From Salinisphaera shabanensis E1L3A (GTDB lineage: Bacteria; Pseudomonadota; Gammaproteobacteria; Nevskiales; Salinisphaeraceae): 64,000 nt of DNA. Location: NCBI RefSeq assembly GCF_000215955.2, contig NZ_AFNV02000020.1:1-64000 (forward strand), read 5' to 3'. The notes below the pieces were generated by a model. The model was not told where the DNA came from and did no database searches. It saw nothing but the letters and a program-made list of their open reading frames with translations. The translations under genes were made by a program, and so were the position numbers. Of this stretch, positions 26,972 through 36,933 are shown piece after piece (the stretch's first letter is position 1; each line of letters starts with the position of its first letter).

Positions 26972-28306
26972 CTAGGCCGTGACGTCGGCAAGCGTTTCGA
27001 TCATGTGCATACTACGTTCGAGCGCGCCCGACCGCTCATTGACCAAGCGCCGACCTGCTCGCCCAGCGGCCGCGGCACCGACCGGATCAGCAAGCCAGCC
27101 ATGCAGCGTTGCCACCAGCGCAGTAGTCGTATCGCAGATACACGCCGCTTCAACGGCAACCAGCGCCTCGACGATATCCTGCCATTCGCGAACGTGGGGG
27201 CCCACGCAGAATGCACGCGCAAGCGCTGCGGGTTCGAGCACGTTGTGCCCCTCGATGCCGGGCACAAGGCTGCCACCGACCAGCACCGCATCGGCCGCCG
27301 CATAGAACAGCGGCACCTCACCCAGCGTATCGGCCAGTACAACGCCGATATTGTCGTCGACCGGCTGACCAGCACTGCGGCGTACGAAAGCGATGCCGCG
27401 CGACTTAAGCAATTCGGCAACGGCTGCGAAACGCTGCGGGTGACGTGGCGCGATCACGAGTAGCAGCTTCGGATGGCGGGCGCGCAATTCGGCCCAGGCC
27501 TCGAGCACCTGCGCCTCTTCCCCCTCGTGCGTGCTGGCCGCCACCCAAATGGGTCGATCGCCTGCCTTCCAGCCCTCGCGCAGGAACTTCGCCTGGGCTT
27601 CGCCGACGCCGGTGGGGAGGCTGTCATATTTGAGATTGCCGATCACATGAACCCGCTCGGGTGGCGCACCCAGGGCGACGAAGCGCTCGGCATGGACGTC
27701 GCTGGCGGCACCAACGGCGGCCAGCGAAGCGAGCATACGGGCGATGGTATGCCGCCACAGCGGGTTTCGGTAGCGCGCTGCCGAGCGTGCCGACACGCTC
27801 GCGTTAACCAGCGCGATGGGCACGTCATATCGATCGGCGGCGGCCAGCAGATGCGGCCACAGCTCGGTTTCTGCGATCACGCCGAGGCGCGGGCGCGCGC
27901 TGCGCATGAACCGCCGCGGCGCGCCCACGGTATCGAGCGGCATATACCGACAATACACGTCGCCAGCGAAGACCCGCTCGATGCGTTCACGCCCGGTGGG
28001 CGTCATGGTGGTCACCAGAAGGGGACGATGTGGATGCGCCTGCTTGAGCCGCCGAATAAGCGGTGTGACCAGAACCGCTTCGCCCACCGACGCGGCGTGC
28101 ACCCAGATCGCGCCCGCGGGCACGTCACCGACATAGCCCAAGCGTTCGTTCCAGTGCCGACGATAAGCCGGTTCGCGCCGCCCCCGCCCGTAGAAATAAG
28201 CCAGGGCAACAGGCAGACCGGCCCAGGTCACCAAGCGATAGATCCCACGCATCAGCAGATCGGCGAGCCGCGCCGGGAACGCGCTGCTACCGGAGTGATC
28301 GGTCAC
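26972..28306 (-). CDS. waaA: 3-deoxy-D-manno-octulosonic acid transferase
   Basis: WaaA (GT30) transfers Kdo from CMP-Kdo onto lipid IVA at the inner face of the inner membrane. The 444-residue protein starts with a membrane-associating helix (LVTWAGLPVALAYFYGRG, about 25-43). It then shows IWVHAASVGEAVLVTPLI and LLVTTMTPTGRERIE, the WVAASTHEGEE motif near residue 252, and VGGSLVPGIEGHNVLEPA near 345. The start overlaps the hldE stop by four bases (ATGA). With kdkA present in the window, the product may add a single Kdo, but this is inference. Confidence 0.94.
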   Translation of the reverse strand: MTDHSGSSAFPARLADLLMRGIYRLVTWAGLPVALAYFYGRGRREPAYRRHWNERLGYVGDVPAGAIWVHAASVGEAVLVTPLIRRLKQAHPHRPLLVTTMTPTGRERIERVFAGDVYCRYMPLDTVGAPRRFMRSARPRLGVIAETELWPHLLAAADRYDVPIALVNASVSARSAARYRNPLWRHTIARMLASLAAVGAASDVHAERFVALGAPPERVHVIGNLKYDSLPTGVGEAQAKFLREGWKAGDRPIWVAASTHEGEEAQVLEAWAELRARHPKLLLVIAPRHPQRFAAVAELLKSRGIAFVRRSAGQPVDDNIGVVLADTLGEVPLFYAAADAVLVGGSLVPGIEGHNVLEPAALARAFCVGPHVREWQDIVEALVAVEAACICDTTTALVATLHGWLADPVGAAAAGRAGRRLVNERSGALERSMHMIETLADVTA

Positions 28307-29745
28307 CGCGGATCGGCCGCGTCGCTATTCATACGTTCGATGATCGACGTAGTGGAGTAGCCGTCGACGAAATCGAGAACGCGCACCTCACCGCCCGCAT
28401 TGCGTACACAGTCGCCGCCTGCAATCTGATCCGGCGTGTAATCGCCGCCCTTGACCAGAACGTCCGGCAGAATACGGCAGATCACACGCTCCGGCGTATC
28501 TTCCGAGAAAGCCACCACCCAATCGACTGCGGCAAGCCCACGCAGCACCTGCATGCGGTGATCGAGATCGTTGAGCGGTCGCGACGCGCCTTTCAGGCGT
28601 CGTACCGAGGCATCGTCGTTGACGGCAACGATCAACCAGTCACCCAGCGCACGCGCGGCTTCGAGATAAGCGATATGGCCCGGGTGCAGCAGATCGAAAC
28701 AGCCGTTGGTCATGACCACGCGCTCGCCGCGGCCACGACGTTCCGCCACCATTGCGGCCAATGTATCTTCGTCGACCACGCCTCGGCGTCCATTGCTCTG
28801 CCTGTGCGCGGCCTGCTTGAGCTCGCCCGGCGTCACCGTTGCCGTACCCAGCTTGGCAACGACGATGCCGGCGCCCAGGTTCGCAATGGCAGCGGCATCG
28901 GCCAGCGACATGTTCGCGCCCAACCCGGCACCGAGCAGCGCGATGACCGTGTCCCCCGCACCGGTGACATCGAAGACTTCCTGAGCCTGAGCGGGCAAAT
29001 GCAAATGGCCGTCGTGTGCGAACAGGCTCATGCCTTTTTCGCTACGCGTGACCAACAAGGCATCGATATCCAGCCGGGTGCGTAGCGCCGCCGCTTCATT
29101 CTGCAGGGCTGTGTCGTCATCGACGGGCCCGACGACTGTCTCGAACTCGTGCAGATTGGGCGTGATCAGATGCGCACCGGCGTAGCGACCCCAGTCACTG
29201 CCTTTCGGATCGACAAGCACGGGAATATCGCGCTCGCGTGCCGCGGCAATGATCGCATCGACATCGGCCAGCGTGCCCTTGCCATAATCGGAACACACCA
29301 CAACGTCTGCGTGCTGCAGTGCCGCGCGATACCGCTCGATCAGACCCTCACGGTCAAAGGCGCCATCGAGCGCAAACGATTTTTCGAAATCCAGACGGAT
29401 GAGCTGCTGGTTGCGACTCATCACTCGTAACTTGGCGATCGTGGGATGGGTTTCGCTTGCAATCAGATCGGCGACCACACCGGCTTGTTCAAGCAGTGTG
29501 CGGGTTGCCGTGCCCGGCTCATCATCGCCGATGACGCCGATCAGACGTGTTTTCGCCCCGACACGGGCCAGATTGAGTGCGACATTGGCGGCGCCACCGA
29601 GCCGGCGTTCCTCGTCGGCAATACGGACCACGGGCACCGGCGCTTCCGGCGAGATCCGGCCCGTATCGCCATACCAATAGCGGTCGAGCATGATGTCGCC
29701 GACCACCAGTACGCGTGCGTTTTCAAACGAGGGAACCGTAAGCAT
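28303..29745 (-). CDS. hldE: Bifunctional D-glycero-beta-D-manno-heptose-7-phosphate kinase / 1-phosphate adenylyltransferase
   Basis: HldE carries out two steps of ADP-heptose synthesis. The N-terminal PfkB-type kinase (about 1-320) has GDIMLDRYWYGDTGRISPEAPVPV (split over residues 17-40), GGAANVALNLA and DVTGAGDTVIALLG. The C-terminal nucleotidyltransferase (about 345-480) has TNGCFDLLHPGHIAYLE. Its 480 residues match E. coli HldE. It is first in the hldE-waaA unit and divergent from the acyltransferase gene. Confidence 0.96.
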   Translation of the reverse strand: MLTVPSFENARVLVVGDIMLDRYWYGDTGRISPEAPVPVVRIADEERRLGGAANVALNLARVGAKTRLIGVIGDDEPGTATRTLLEQAGVVADLIASETHPTIAKLRVMSRNQQLIRLDFEKSFALDGAFDREGLIERYRAALQHADVVVCSDYGKGTLADVDAIIAAARERDIPVLVDPKGSDWGRYAGAHLITPNLHEFETVVGPVDDDTALQNEAAALRTRLDIDALLVTRSEKGMSLFAHDGHLHLPAQAQEVFDVTGAGDTVIALLGAGLGANMSLADAAAIANLGAGIVVAKLGTATVTPGELKQAAHRQSNGRRGVVDEDTLAAMVAERRGRGERVVMTNGCFDLLHPGHIAYLEAARALGDWLIVAVNDDASVRRLKGASRPLNDLDHRMQVLRGLAAVDWVVAFSEDTPERVICRILPDVLVKGGDYTPDQIAGGDCVRNAGGEVRVLDFVDGYSTTSIIERMNSDAADPR

Positions 29746-29869
29746 GCTTTCACCGGGCGAACAATTCGCGCATCATACAAACCCTGCTGCGCGCTGTGTA
29801 GCGCGCCATTCGTGACCCGATCCTCGTTCGTGCCTATGACCGCCGACCGACTGCTGCGGCTTGCCTCGC

Positions 29870-30832
29870 ATGGCTAGCCCCGTTCCGTCCAAAAATTCCG
29901 ATACGACTGGCCTTCGCAGCCCCCGTTATTGGGCGAGCTGGGCGTTAATGGGCCTGGGTTGGGTGCTCGCGCGCCTGCCCTACCGTCTGCAGATGGCCCT
30001 GGGTCGGCGCTTCGGCGACCTTGCCTATCACATCATCGGCGAACGCCGGCGTATCGCGGCCGTTAACCTGCGGCTGTGTTTTCCCGAGCTGGACGCCGAC
30101 GCCCGTCAGCAATTGCTGCGCGAACACTTCCAGTCGGTGGGCATGGGCGCAATCGAAACCGCGCTGTGCTGGTGGGGCCCCACTGAGAAAATCGAGTCAC
30201 TGGCCCATATCGAAGGACTGGAAAATCTCGAAGCCGCCTGCGCGCGGGGCCGCGGCATCATTCTGTTATCCGCGCATTTCACCTCACTGGAACTGGGCGT
30301 GCGCATGGCCAAGCGGCCTCTGCGCGAACTGGGCTATATCACGACCGCGATGTACAAGGCGCCGCACGACCCGGTGGTCGATCACGTCATGCGCACACGA
30401 CGCGAAGCCCATATCGGCGGATCGAGTATTCGCGACGATGACGTCAAAGGGCTGCTCAAGGCACTAAGGCGCAAGGACGCGGTCTGGTATGCCGCCGATC
30501 AGAAGCCACCGAAACGGCTCGGTACCGTGGTCGATTTTTTTGGCCAGCCGGCACGCACGCATATTGCGCTCAGCCGCTTGGCGCGGATGAGCAAGGCCAG
30601 CGTCGTGCCGTTTTTCACGCTTCGCTGCGAGGACGGCAGCGGCTATCGGCTGATCATCCTGCCTGCGGTCGAGGATCAGCTCGGCCAAGATGAGGCCGAA
30701 GACGCGCGCACGATCAATGCCCTGATCGAATCAGTCGCCCGCCAGGCGCCAGCGCAGTATTTCTGGCTACACCAACGCTTCAAACGCGCCGGGTACAACC
30801 CCTACAAAGCAGCGGCCGAAGCCGATACGTAG
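29870..30832 (+). CDS. lpxL: Lipid A late acyltransferase (LpxL/HtrB family)
   Basis: This inner-membrane enzyme adds a secondary acyl chain from acyl-ACP to Kdo-lipid IVA. The 320-residue protein has an N-terminal hydrophobic helix (about 18-36), NLRLCFPEL, the HX4E catalytic motif in SAHFTSLELG near residue 140, and the conserved DQKPPKRLGTVVDFFG block near 210. The C-terminus has YFWLHQRFK. The ATG is preferred to a TTG three codons upstream. LpxL and LpxM cannot be separated from sequence alone. Its end overlaps the kdkA end by 31 bases, tail to tail. Confidence 0.9.
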   Translation: MASPVPSKNSDTTGLRSPRYWASWALMGLGWVLARLPYRLQMALGRRFGDLAYHIIGERRRIAAVNLRLCFPELDADARQQLLREHFQSVGMGAIETALCWWGPTEKIESLAHIEGLENLEAACARGRGIILLSAHFTSLELGVRMAKRPLRELGYITTAMYKAPHDPVVDHVMRTRREAHIGGSSIRDDDVKGLLKALRRKDAVWYAADQKPPKRLGTVVDFFGQPARTHIALSRLARMSKASVVPFFTLRCEDGSGYRLIILPAVEDQLGQDEAEDARTINALIESVARQAPAQYFWLHQRFKRAGYNPYKAAAEADT

Positions 30833-31539
30833 CCGCCCCGCAGCGCGCTCCAATCGGCTTCGAGAAAGTGGAACGCGAGCGAGGTATCGCGAAATTTCGC
30901 CAGCGATCGGTAAAAGCGTGCCAGATTGGCCTGGCGCCATTTGCCGGGCGCGCGCAGCCTTGCCTTATCGAAATCGATGAGATGAAACGCATCGTCGGCA
31001 TCGACCAGCACATTGCGCGCATTCAGATCGGCGTGCCATAGCCCGGCGCGATGAAACCGTGCCAGCACCGCACCGAGCCGCTGCCACGCCATCGACGGTA
31101 ACGCTTGGTTGGCGAGGCGATCTGCCAACGGTTCGGCCTGTTCGATGCGCTGCGTGATGACATCGCCGCAATAAAAACCCAGCCGCGGTGCCACACGGGC
31201 AGCGATTGGCCGCGGCACAGGCAAATCCAGAGCCTCCAGTGTCGCAATCAGACGAAGCTCGCGGATCGGGCGTGCGCGCTCGGCCCCGGTGTATAGAAAT
31301 CTATCGTGATTGAAGCGCGCAATCACTCCGCCACGCCGATTGTGGCGCAGCACCCATTCCTTGCCATCGAGCCCGTGTAGAAAATACGCCGCGCCACGGC
31401 CCTGCGCCTCACCCAACAGCGCATCACGTGAACGCCACCAGTCCGGCTCGAACAGGTCCGACTCAGCACTATCCAGAACGGAATCGTTCCAGACCATGCG
31501 ATCGCCGTTATCACCTTGGGTGAACTGCAGCGTCATCAT
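30802..31539 (-). CDS. kdkA: 3-deoxy-D-manno-octulosonic acid kinase
   Basis: KdkA phosphorylates the Kdo of the LPS inner core with ATP. The 245-residue protein has a small protein-kinase-like fold: a lysine-poor N lobe with YFLHGLDGKEWVLRHNRRGG, then catalytic HADLNARNVLVD near residue 170 and the metal-binding HLIDFDKARLR near 190. Length and motifs fit KdkA of Haemophilus and Vibrio types. It is the last gene of the six-gene minus operon, 25 bases after ilvE. Confidence 0.9.
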   Translation of the reverse strand: MMTLQFTQGDNGDRMVWNDSVLDSAESDLFEPDWWRSRDALLGEAQGRGAAYFLHGLDGKEWVLRHNRRGGVIARFNHDRFLYTGAERARPIRELRLIATLEALDLPVPRPIAARVAPRLGFYCGDVITQRIEQAEPLADRLANQALPSMAWQRLGAVLARFHRAGLWHADLNARNVLVDADDAFHLIDFDKARLRAPGKWRQANLARFYRSLAKFRDTSLAFHFLEADWSALRGGYVSASAAAL

Positions 31540-31564
31540 CGCGCACGCGCCGTGCGGCGCAGGC

Positions 31565-32488
31565 TTATACGAATGTCAGCCAGTCCGCATGGTCATCGCG
31601 CTTGCCGGTCACCTGGTCGAAATAACGCGACTGCATGGCCTCGGTGATCGGGCCGCGCTTGCCTTCGCCGATCGGGCGATCGTCGAGTTCACGCATGGGC
31701 GTGACTTCAGCCGCGGTCCCGGTCAGAAACGCTTCGTCGGCGATATAGACTTCGTCACGGGTGATGCTCTTTTCCCGATACTCGATGCCCATTTCCTGGG
31801 CATAGGTCAGGATCGTACGACGCGTGATGCCATCGAGCGCGCTGGTCAGATCGGGCGTATACAGCACGCCGTCGCGCACGATGAACAGGTTCTCACCACT
31901 GCCTTCCGAGACGAAGCCGTTGCAATCGAGCATCAATGCTTCGTCGTAACCGGCCTTATTGGCTTCGGTCACGGCAAGCATGGAATTGAAATACGGCCCG
32001 TTGGCCTTGGCCTTGGTCATCGCGGAATTGACATGGTGACGCGAAAACGACGACGTCTTCACGCGAATGCCCTTGGTCATGTTCTCTTCGCCGAGATAGC
32101 TGCCCCAGGTCCAGGCGGCGATAGCGACATGAGAGGTCAGGTCGTGGGCGTGCAGACCCATCGCTTCCGAGCCATAGAAGATGACTGGGCGGATATAAGC
32201 CGACTCCAGCTTGTTTTCGCGCACGACCGCTTTCTGGGCGGCATTCAGCTCGTCTTCGGAATACGGCATCGGCATGCCGAGAATCTTGGCCGAGCGACAC
32301 AGCCGACGCGTATGGTCGGCGAGCCGGAAAATCGCCGTGCCGCGATCAGTGTTGTAGGCGCGTACGCCCTCGAACGCGCCCATGCCGTAATGCAGGGTAT
32401 GCGTGAGTACGTGGACCTTGGCATCGCGCCAGTCGACGAGTTCGCCGTCGAACCAGATCAGGCCATCGCGGTCGGCCATCGAAGTCAT
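31565..32488 (-). CDS. ilvE: Branched-chain amino acid aminotransferase
   Basis: IlvE is a fold-type IV PLP enzyme for the last step of Val, Leu and Ile synthesis. The 307-residue product shows THTLHYGMGAFEGVRAYNT near 31-47, the PLP lysine in SAMTKAKANGPYFNSM near 160, EALMLDCNGFVSEGSGENLF near 185, and FLTGTAAEVTPMRELD near 260. An AGGAGAAAA ribosome site precedes the ATG. Upstream hldD ends 111 bases away and kdkA starts 25 bases downstream, so an amino-acid gene is embedded in an LPS operon. Confidence 0.95.
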   Translation of the reverse strand: MTSMADRDGLIWFDGELVDWRDAKVHVLTHTLHYGMGAFEGVRAYNTDRGTAIFRLADHTRRLCRSAKILGMPMPYSEDELNAAQKAVVRENKLESAYIRPVIFYGSEAMGLHAHDLTSHVAIAAWTWGSYLGEENMTKGIRVKTSSFSRHHVNSAMTKAKANGPYFNSMLAVTEANKAGYDEALMLDCNGFVSEGSGENLFIVRDGVLYTPDLTSALDGITRRTILTYAQEMGIEYREKSITRDEVYIADEAFLTGTAAEVTPMRELDDRPIGEGKRGPITEAMQSRYFDQVTGKRDDHADWLTFV

Positions 32489-32599
32489 GCGCTTTTCTCC
32501 TGTTACGCGTGCAGCTGCGCTACCGTGCGAGCACGGCGAGGCCGGCTATTTGACCATATCGGCGCCGGTGCAGGCCAGCGGTTTGGCTGCATGGGGCAG

Positions 32600-33574
32600 C
32601 TACTCGGCCTGCCCCGCGTGCTTGTCGGCTTCCCCGCGATCAGCAAGCCAGTCGAGATATCGGGCCACGCCCTCACCCACGGTGGCGAAAGCCGGGCCGT
32701 AGCCAGCAGCACGCAAGGCGTCGATATTGGCCTGGGTGAAGCTTTGGTAACGCCCAACCAGCGATTGCGGGAACTCGATATAGCGTTTCTCGCCCCGGCC
32801 GTACCAGGCGATCACTGCATCGGCGACGTCATTGAATGTCTGGCTGCGACCAGTACCGCAATTGAAGATTCCGGATACGCCCGAGTCGAGCAACCAGAGA
32901 TTGACGTCGACGCAGTCGCCGACATAAACGAAATCCCGACGCTGCTCGCCGTCGCCGAAACCTTCTGCGCCTTCGAACAGCCGGCATTCGTCGTCAGCCT
33001 CGATCTGGCGCGAGAAATGCCAGGCCACGCTCGCCATCTTGCCCTTGTGCTGTTCGCGCGGGCCGTAGACGTTGAAATAACGCAAGCCGGCGACCTGCGA
33101 TTTCGTCGTCGCCGACTGTGCGCGTACGTACTGGTCGAACGCGAACTTCGAAAACGCATACATATTGAGTGGGCGTTCCGCTTGCCGTTTTTCCACGAAG
33201 TCCGGGCCCATGCCGTACACCGATGCCGAGGAGGCATAGATAAACGGAATGGCCCGCGCCACACACCAGTCGTGCAGGCTTTTGGAATAGCGGTAATTGC
33301 GCGCCATCACATAGCGGCCGTCCCACTCGGTGGTATCCGAGCAAGCGCCCTGGTGAAATACGGCGCGAATATCGCCGAGATTGTCACCGGCTTCGATACG
33401 GGCGATCAGATCGTCGTATTCGAGGTAATCGCTGAAGTCCAGGTCGGCGAGATTCAGACATTTTTGTCCGTCGGACATGTCGTCGACGATAAGAATGTCG
33501 CGTTCGCCACGGGCATTGAGTCCGGCCACGATATTGCTGCCGATGAAGCCCGCGGCCCCGGTTACGATGATCAC
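32600..33574 (-). CDS. hldD: ADP-L-glycero-D-manno-heptose 6-epimerase
   Basis: HldD epimerises ADP-D,D-heptose to ADP-L,D-heptose. This SDR-type enzyme has the N-terminal [15 protein letters not shown]-binding loop (residues 5-15), YASSASVYG with the catalytic Ser region near 115, and [11 protein letters not shown] (Tyr/Lys pair) near 143. [18 protein letters not shown] near 170 is diagnostic of the family. At 324 residues it has the usual length. The downstream GT4 gene's stop overlaps its start by four bases, coupling the two. Confidence 0.96.
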   Translation of the reverse strand: MIIVTGAAGFIGSNIVAGLNARGERDILIVDDMSDGQKCLNLADLDFSDYLEYDDLIARIEAGDNLGDIRAVFHQGACSDTTEWDGRYVMARNYRYSKSLHDWCVARAIPFIYASSASVYGMGPDFVEKRQAERPLNMYAFSKFAFDQYVRAQSATTKSQVAGLRYFNVYGPREQHKGKMASVAWHFSRQIEADDECRLFEGAEGFGDGEQRRDFVYVGDCVDVNLWLLDSGVSGIFNCGTGRSQTFNDVADAVIAWYGRGEKRYIEFPQSLVGRYQSFTQANIDALRAAGYGPAFATVGEGVARYLDWLADRGEADKHAGQAE

Positions 33575-34701
33575 TGGCGCGTATCTCCATTGTGTTCGTT
33601 GCTGCGATCGACGGCCGCGATATCGTCGGCGACACCAAGATCCAGCCCAAGTGTGCGATACCAGCGCACATAGCGGTCGGCCATCGCGGCGGCAGTATAC
33701 GCGAGCGATTTTTCCCCTGCCGCGTTCGCCAGGCGCCGCGCCAGCGCCGCATCGTCGCGCAGACGCTGCAGTGCGTCGGCCAGCGCTACGGCATCGCGAG
33801 GCGGCACCAGCAGCCCGTCGACGCCGTCGACCACGATATCGGGAATACCATCGACATCGCTGGCAACGATCGGCAACCCGGCATGCATGGCATCCAGCAA
33901 CGCCGACCCCAAGCCCTCGTGCACCGACGGGAAAGCGAAGATATCGAAAGCGGCCAAATGGTCGCCGACATTATCGACATGGCCGGTAAAGCGGATCGCT
34001 GGGTTATCGCCGGCCAACTCGCGCAACATCGCTTCATCGCGCCCGCCGCCAACGAACACAAACCGCCAGCCCGCATCCACCGCGCTGAGTTCGTGGGCAG
34101 CAGCGATCAGATCGCGCTGACCTTTCTGACTGTCATCGAGCGCGCCGACATGGCCGACGACGCAATCGCCGCCGAACTCTGCGCGCAGCGCGGCGACATT
34201 CGGGTGCGAGGTATGAAACTCGCCACAGGCGCTGGGAATACGCACCGTCGCGAGCCCCGAGAAACGAGCCTGCAAAATACGATCGATCGCGCGCGATAGC
34301 ACCGCCACACCGCGCGCCTGTCGATACATGCGTTGTGTAGCCCAGCTTTTCGACGGCGCATTGTCGACACGTCGGGTGAATACGTAGTCGCAGCCAACCA
34401 ACGTATGGGCCGCATGCGCGAAATGCGCCCCCCTGCCATCATGCGCATGAAGAAAATCGCCGCGCACCATGCGCGCGTTCAGCGCGAACGGCTTGCCGAT
34501 CGGCATCCGCTCCAGATTCGCCACGTCGGCCAAGCGATCGAACAACACTTCACCGCGCCGCAGTACCACGCGCTGTGCTACGCCGCGCGCGGCCAACTCG
34601 CGGATCAACAATTCGGTCTGGCGTTCGCCACCGCGAAAGCCGCGAGCGAGATTGATATGGGTCAGTTGTGGGCGCGCCGCCGCAGCACTTGATTGCGTCA
34701 T
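33571..34701 (-). CDS. GT4-family glycosyltransferase
   Basis: The 376-residue protein is a GT-B retaining transferase. Its N-terminal domain opens with a nucleophilic loop ([17 protein letters not shown]). The C-terminal domain has [19 protein letters not shown] near 205 and the [24 protein letters not shown]-x7-E region near 300. In the operon between the WaaP-like kinase and hldD it probably extends the LPS core. The donor and acceptor are not predictable. Confidence 0.85.
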   Translation of the reverse strand: MTQSSAAAARPQLTHINLARGFRGGERQTELLIRELAARGVAQRVVLRRGEVLFDRLADVANLERMPIGKPFALNARMVRGDFLHAHDGRGAHFAHAAHTLVGCDYVFTRRVDNAPSKSWATQRMYRQARGVAVLSRAIDRILQARFSGLATVRIPSACGEFHTSHPNVAALRAEFGGDCVVGHVGALDDSQKGQRDLIAAAHELSAVDAGWRFVFVGGGRDEAMLRELAGDNPAIRFTGHVDNVGDHLAAFDIFAFPSVHEGLGSALLDAMHAGLPIVASDVDGIPDIVVDGVDGLLVPPRDAVALADALQRLRDDAALARRLANAAGEKSLAYTAAAMADRYVRWYRTLGLDLGVADDIAAVDRSNEHNGDTRQ

Positions 34702-34737
34702 CGTTCAGCCCTCCGACGAAAAGCCACAAGACATACG

Positions 34738-35547
34738 CTATTCATTTGGCAACGTTTGCACGAACGCCGGCACGGAGGTCGCTGCAAGTACGCGCCCCAA
34801 ATCCGTGACGCAAAGGTGCTCGGAAAGCGTGGCGGCAAACTGGTGCCACTCGCTCGTCGAGATGAAATTCCGAGAGGTAAATGCCAGCTGGCGCAAGGAC
34901 GCGTCGAGCCGCCGGCAGGCATGATCGGCACGAACGCTGTAACGCAGGTCATTATCGACCCATACCAGTTCGGGCTCGGAGGTCGCCGGCATGGCTTCGC
35001 TTGCATGCGTCAGCAGCACGTTTTCCAAGTGGCAGTCCTTGTGGTGATAACCATTGCGGTAAAGCGCCGCGATATCGCGAGCGATCCGATCAAGCAGCAC
35101 GGTTCGCCGCGTCTTCTCCGTGGTCCGACGCAGCACAACACGCAACGTATCGTGCGGCGGCAACGCCCCCATTAAAAGCAGCGACTCTGCCCGCACCCAG
35201 GGCGCAATGCGAATACCAAACCCCGTAAGCGAAGCGGTTTGCATCCCCAGCCTGCGCATGACGCGATTCGCCGCCATTTCACGCTTCGCCTGGGACGCCC
35301 AGTATTTGCGCACATTATCGCGCGGCGCCGTTTTCACCCACGATAATTTGCTTATCAAGCCTGGGCAATCGGGGTGACGGCTTATGCGGGTATAGGTGCC
35401 CTCGTAGATTGTTTCCGCCCGCGCGAAATCCGGACAGCGCGCCGCTATCGTGGCATCAATCCACCATATGTCGCGCGATGCGAGCACGCCGCGGCGAATA
35501 GTCATCCCCATGGCGCGGCCTGCCGCAGGAGATGACCGGCACACCAT
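34738..35547 (-). CDS. Lipopolysaccharide core kinase, InaA/WaaP-like
   Basis: The 269-residue protein resembles the Kdo/WaaP kinase clan. It has an N lobe with ISKLSWVKTAPRDN, then catalytic GYHHKDCHLENVLL near residue 165 and LVWVDNDLRYSV near 195 where a D-x-D/DFG-like metal site is expected. It likely phosphorylates a core heptose. The first 12 residues are uncertain: internal ATGs at 35511 and 35505 are alternatives. It follows the WaaG-like gene by 30 bases and precedes the GT4 by 36. Confidence 0.75.
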   Translation of the reverse strand: MVCRSSPAAGRAMGMTIRRGVLASRDIWWIDATIAARCPDFARAETIYEGTYTRISRHPDCPGLISKLSWVKTAPRDNVRKYWASQAKREMAANRVMRRLGMQTASLTGFGIRIAPWVRAESLLLMGALPPHDTLRVVLRRTTEKTRRTVLLDRIARDIAALYRNGYHHKDCHLENVLLTHASEAMPATSEPELVWVDNDLRYSVRADHACRRLDASLRQLAFTSRNFISTSEWHQFAATLSEHLCVTDLGRVLAATSVPAFVQTLPNE

Positions 35548-35577
35548 CGCTCGGGCGGTTTCAGCGAACGCCGACGG

Positions 35578-36720
35578 TCAGCGGAAGCCATCGTAGAATT
35601 CGAGTAATTCACGGCGCATACGCTCAACCGAGTAATCCTGCGCGACCGCTTCGCATGCCATACGGCTTTTTAAGCACGCGTCAACGTCGCGCTCTGCGAT
35701 AGCCCGCATAGCCCTGGCAAATCCGTTCACATCGAGCGAGTCGAACAACTGGCCGGTTTCGCCCCCCCTAACCATCGCGCGCGCGGCCCCGGTACGCGTA
35801 GACGCGATGACCGGTATGCCCGACGCCATGGCTTCGGCAATGACGATGCCGAATGCCTCATAGAGTGCCGGATGCACCAGGGCGTCCGCAGCCCAGAAAT
35901 AGGGTCGAACGTCATCACGCGAGCCCATAAAGTGCGTTCGATCCTCGACGCGATGCCTACGGGCCGCTCGGCGATAGTGTGCTGTTCGGCTGTCGCGTCC
36001 TACGATAATGAGGTGCGCCTGTGGCGGCATTTTTGCCAAGGCAGCTATGGCGGTTTTAACGCCCTTGCGTTCGAACCCGGAGCCCACGCATAGAAAAACT
36101 GGGGCATTGGCGGAAATACCGAGCTGCGCGCGTGTTTGCCGCCCAATCTCTTGTGCCCGCGCGTCGCGTTTGAAATGTGCGACGTCGATGCCGTTTTCGA
36201 TCACGCGCAATTTCGCGCGACAATCGGGAAAACGGCGTTCGATATCCTCAAGAACCATTTGCGAGTTGCAGATCACAGCTTTGAGTCGAGCGCTGGCATA
36301 CATCTGCTCCTCCATACGCAGCTTATCGCGATGATAGCCGCCAAAACGACGCCACCATCGCGCAAGTGGCGCAGCGGCACGTCGACGCTGGGTAAGCCAT
36401 TCAGCGTGAACACCACCGTCGGCACGAAAGATATCGACCTGCGGCAAATGAACCTGGGACTGAACGAAGTCCACAGAGAGCGTTCGCAAATGGCGCTCCA
36501 GTGACCGTATGAACGACCGCAACCGCCAACGCCGGCCGATCGCAAACGGGCGGCATTCGATAACGCGCACATTGGGCGGTAGAACGCCGCCCCAGCGCCG
36601 TGTCAGCACAACCCACTCGACGTTATCCTCGGCAAGCGCATCGAACACGCTGGACGTAATACGCTCGGTACCGCCATCACTACGATAACGGTTAAAAATT
36701 AGTCCGATGCGAATGCCCAT
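35578..36720 (-). CDS. WaaG-like GT4 glycosyltransferase (LPS core glucosyltransferase type)
   Basis: The 380-residue GT-B protein resembles WaaG, which adds the first glucose to the heptose region. It shows a glycine-rich N-terminal loop (FNRYRSDGGTERIT), VDIFRADGGVHAEWL near 100, VGSGFERKGVKTAIAAL near 210 and HPALYEAFGIVIAEAMASGIPVIAS near 290. The ATG at 36720 is preferred to a TTG three codons upstream. It is the first gene of the six-gene minus operon, divergent from another GT4 across 213 bases. Confidence 0.83.
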   Translation of the reverse strand: MGIRIGLIFNRYRSDGGTERITSSVFDALAEDNVEWVVLTRRWGGVLPPNVRVIECRPFAIGRRWRLRSFIRSLERHLRTLSVDFVQSQVHLPQVDIFRADGGVHAEWLTQRRRAAAPLARWWRRFGGYHRDKLRMEEQMYASARLKAVICNSQMVLEDIERRFPDCRAKLRVIENGIDVAHFKRDARAQEIGRQTRAQLGISANAPVFLCVGSGFERKGVKTAIAALAKMPPQAHLIIVGRDSRTAHYRRAARRHRVEDRTHFMGSRDDVRPYFWAADALVHPALYEAFGIVIAEAMASGIPVIASTRTGAARAMVRGGETGQLFDSLDVNGFARAMRAIAERDVDACLKSRMACEAVAQDYSVERMRRELLEFYDGFR

Positions 36721-36933
36721 ACGGATCAAGTTGCCATTGTCGTGACGTCCAGCTCTCGGGTTGAAAACCCACCGTCCAGCGTGGCCACGTCGCTTTTCCA
36801 GCGCGCAATTGTGCCATATGCAGGGTGATCGGCGCTCTCATGCGTACCCGGGCGTGGCCCCTGCGCGTTTTTGTCTTCAAAATGCCCTTCTCGCACACCG
36901 AATTCGGCCCCATGCCGGGCGCCCTGTAAACGC

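Noticed and set aside
31310-33673. A 787-codon plus-strand open frame
   Set aside because: It lies antisense to kdkA, ilvE and hldD, shows no motifs and has no ribosome site.
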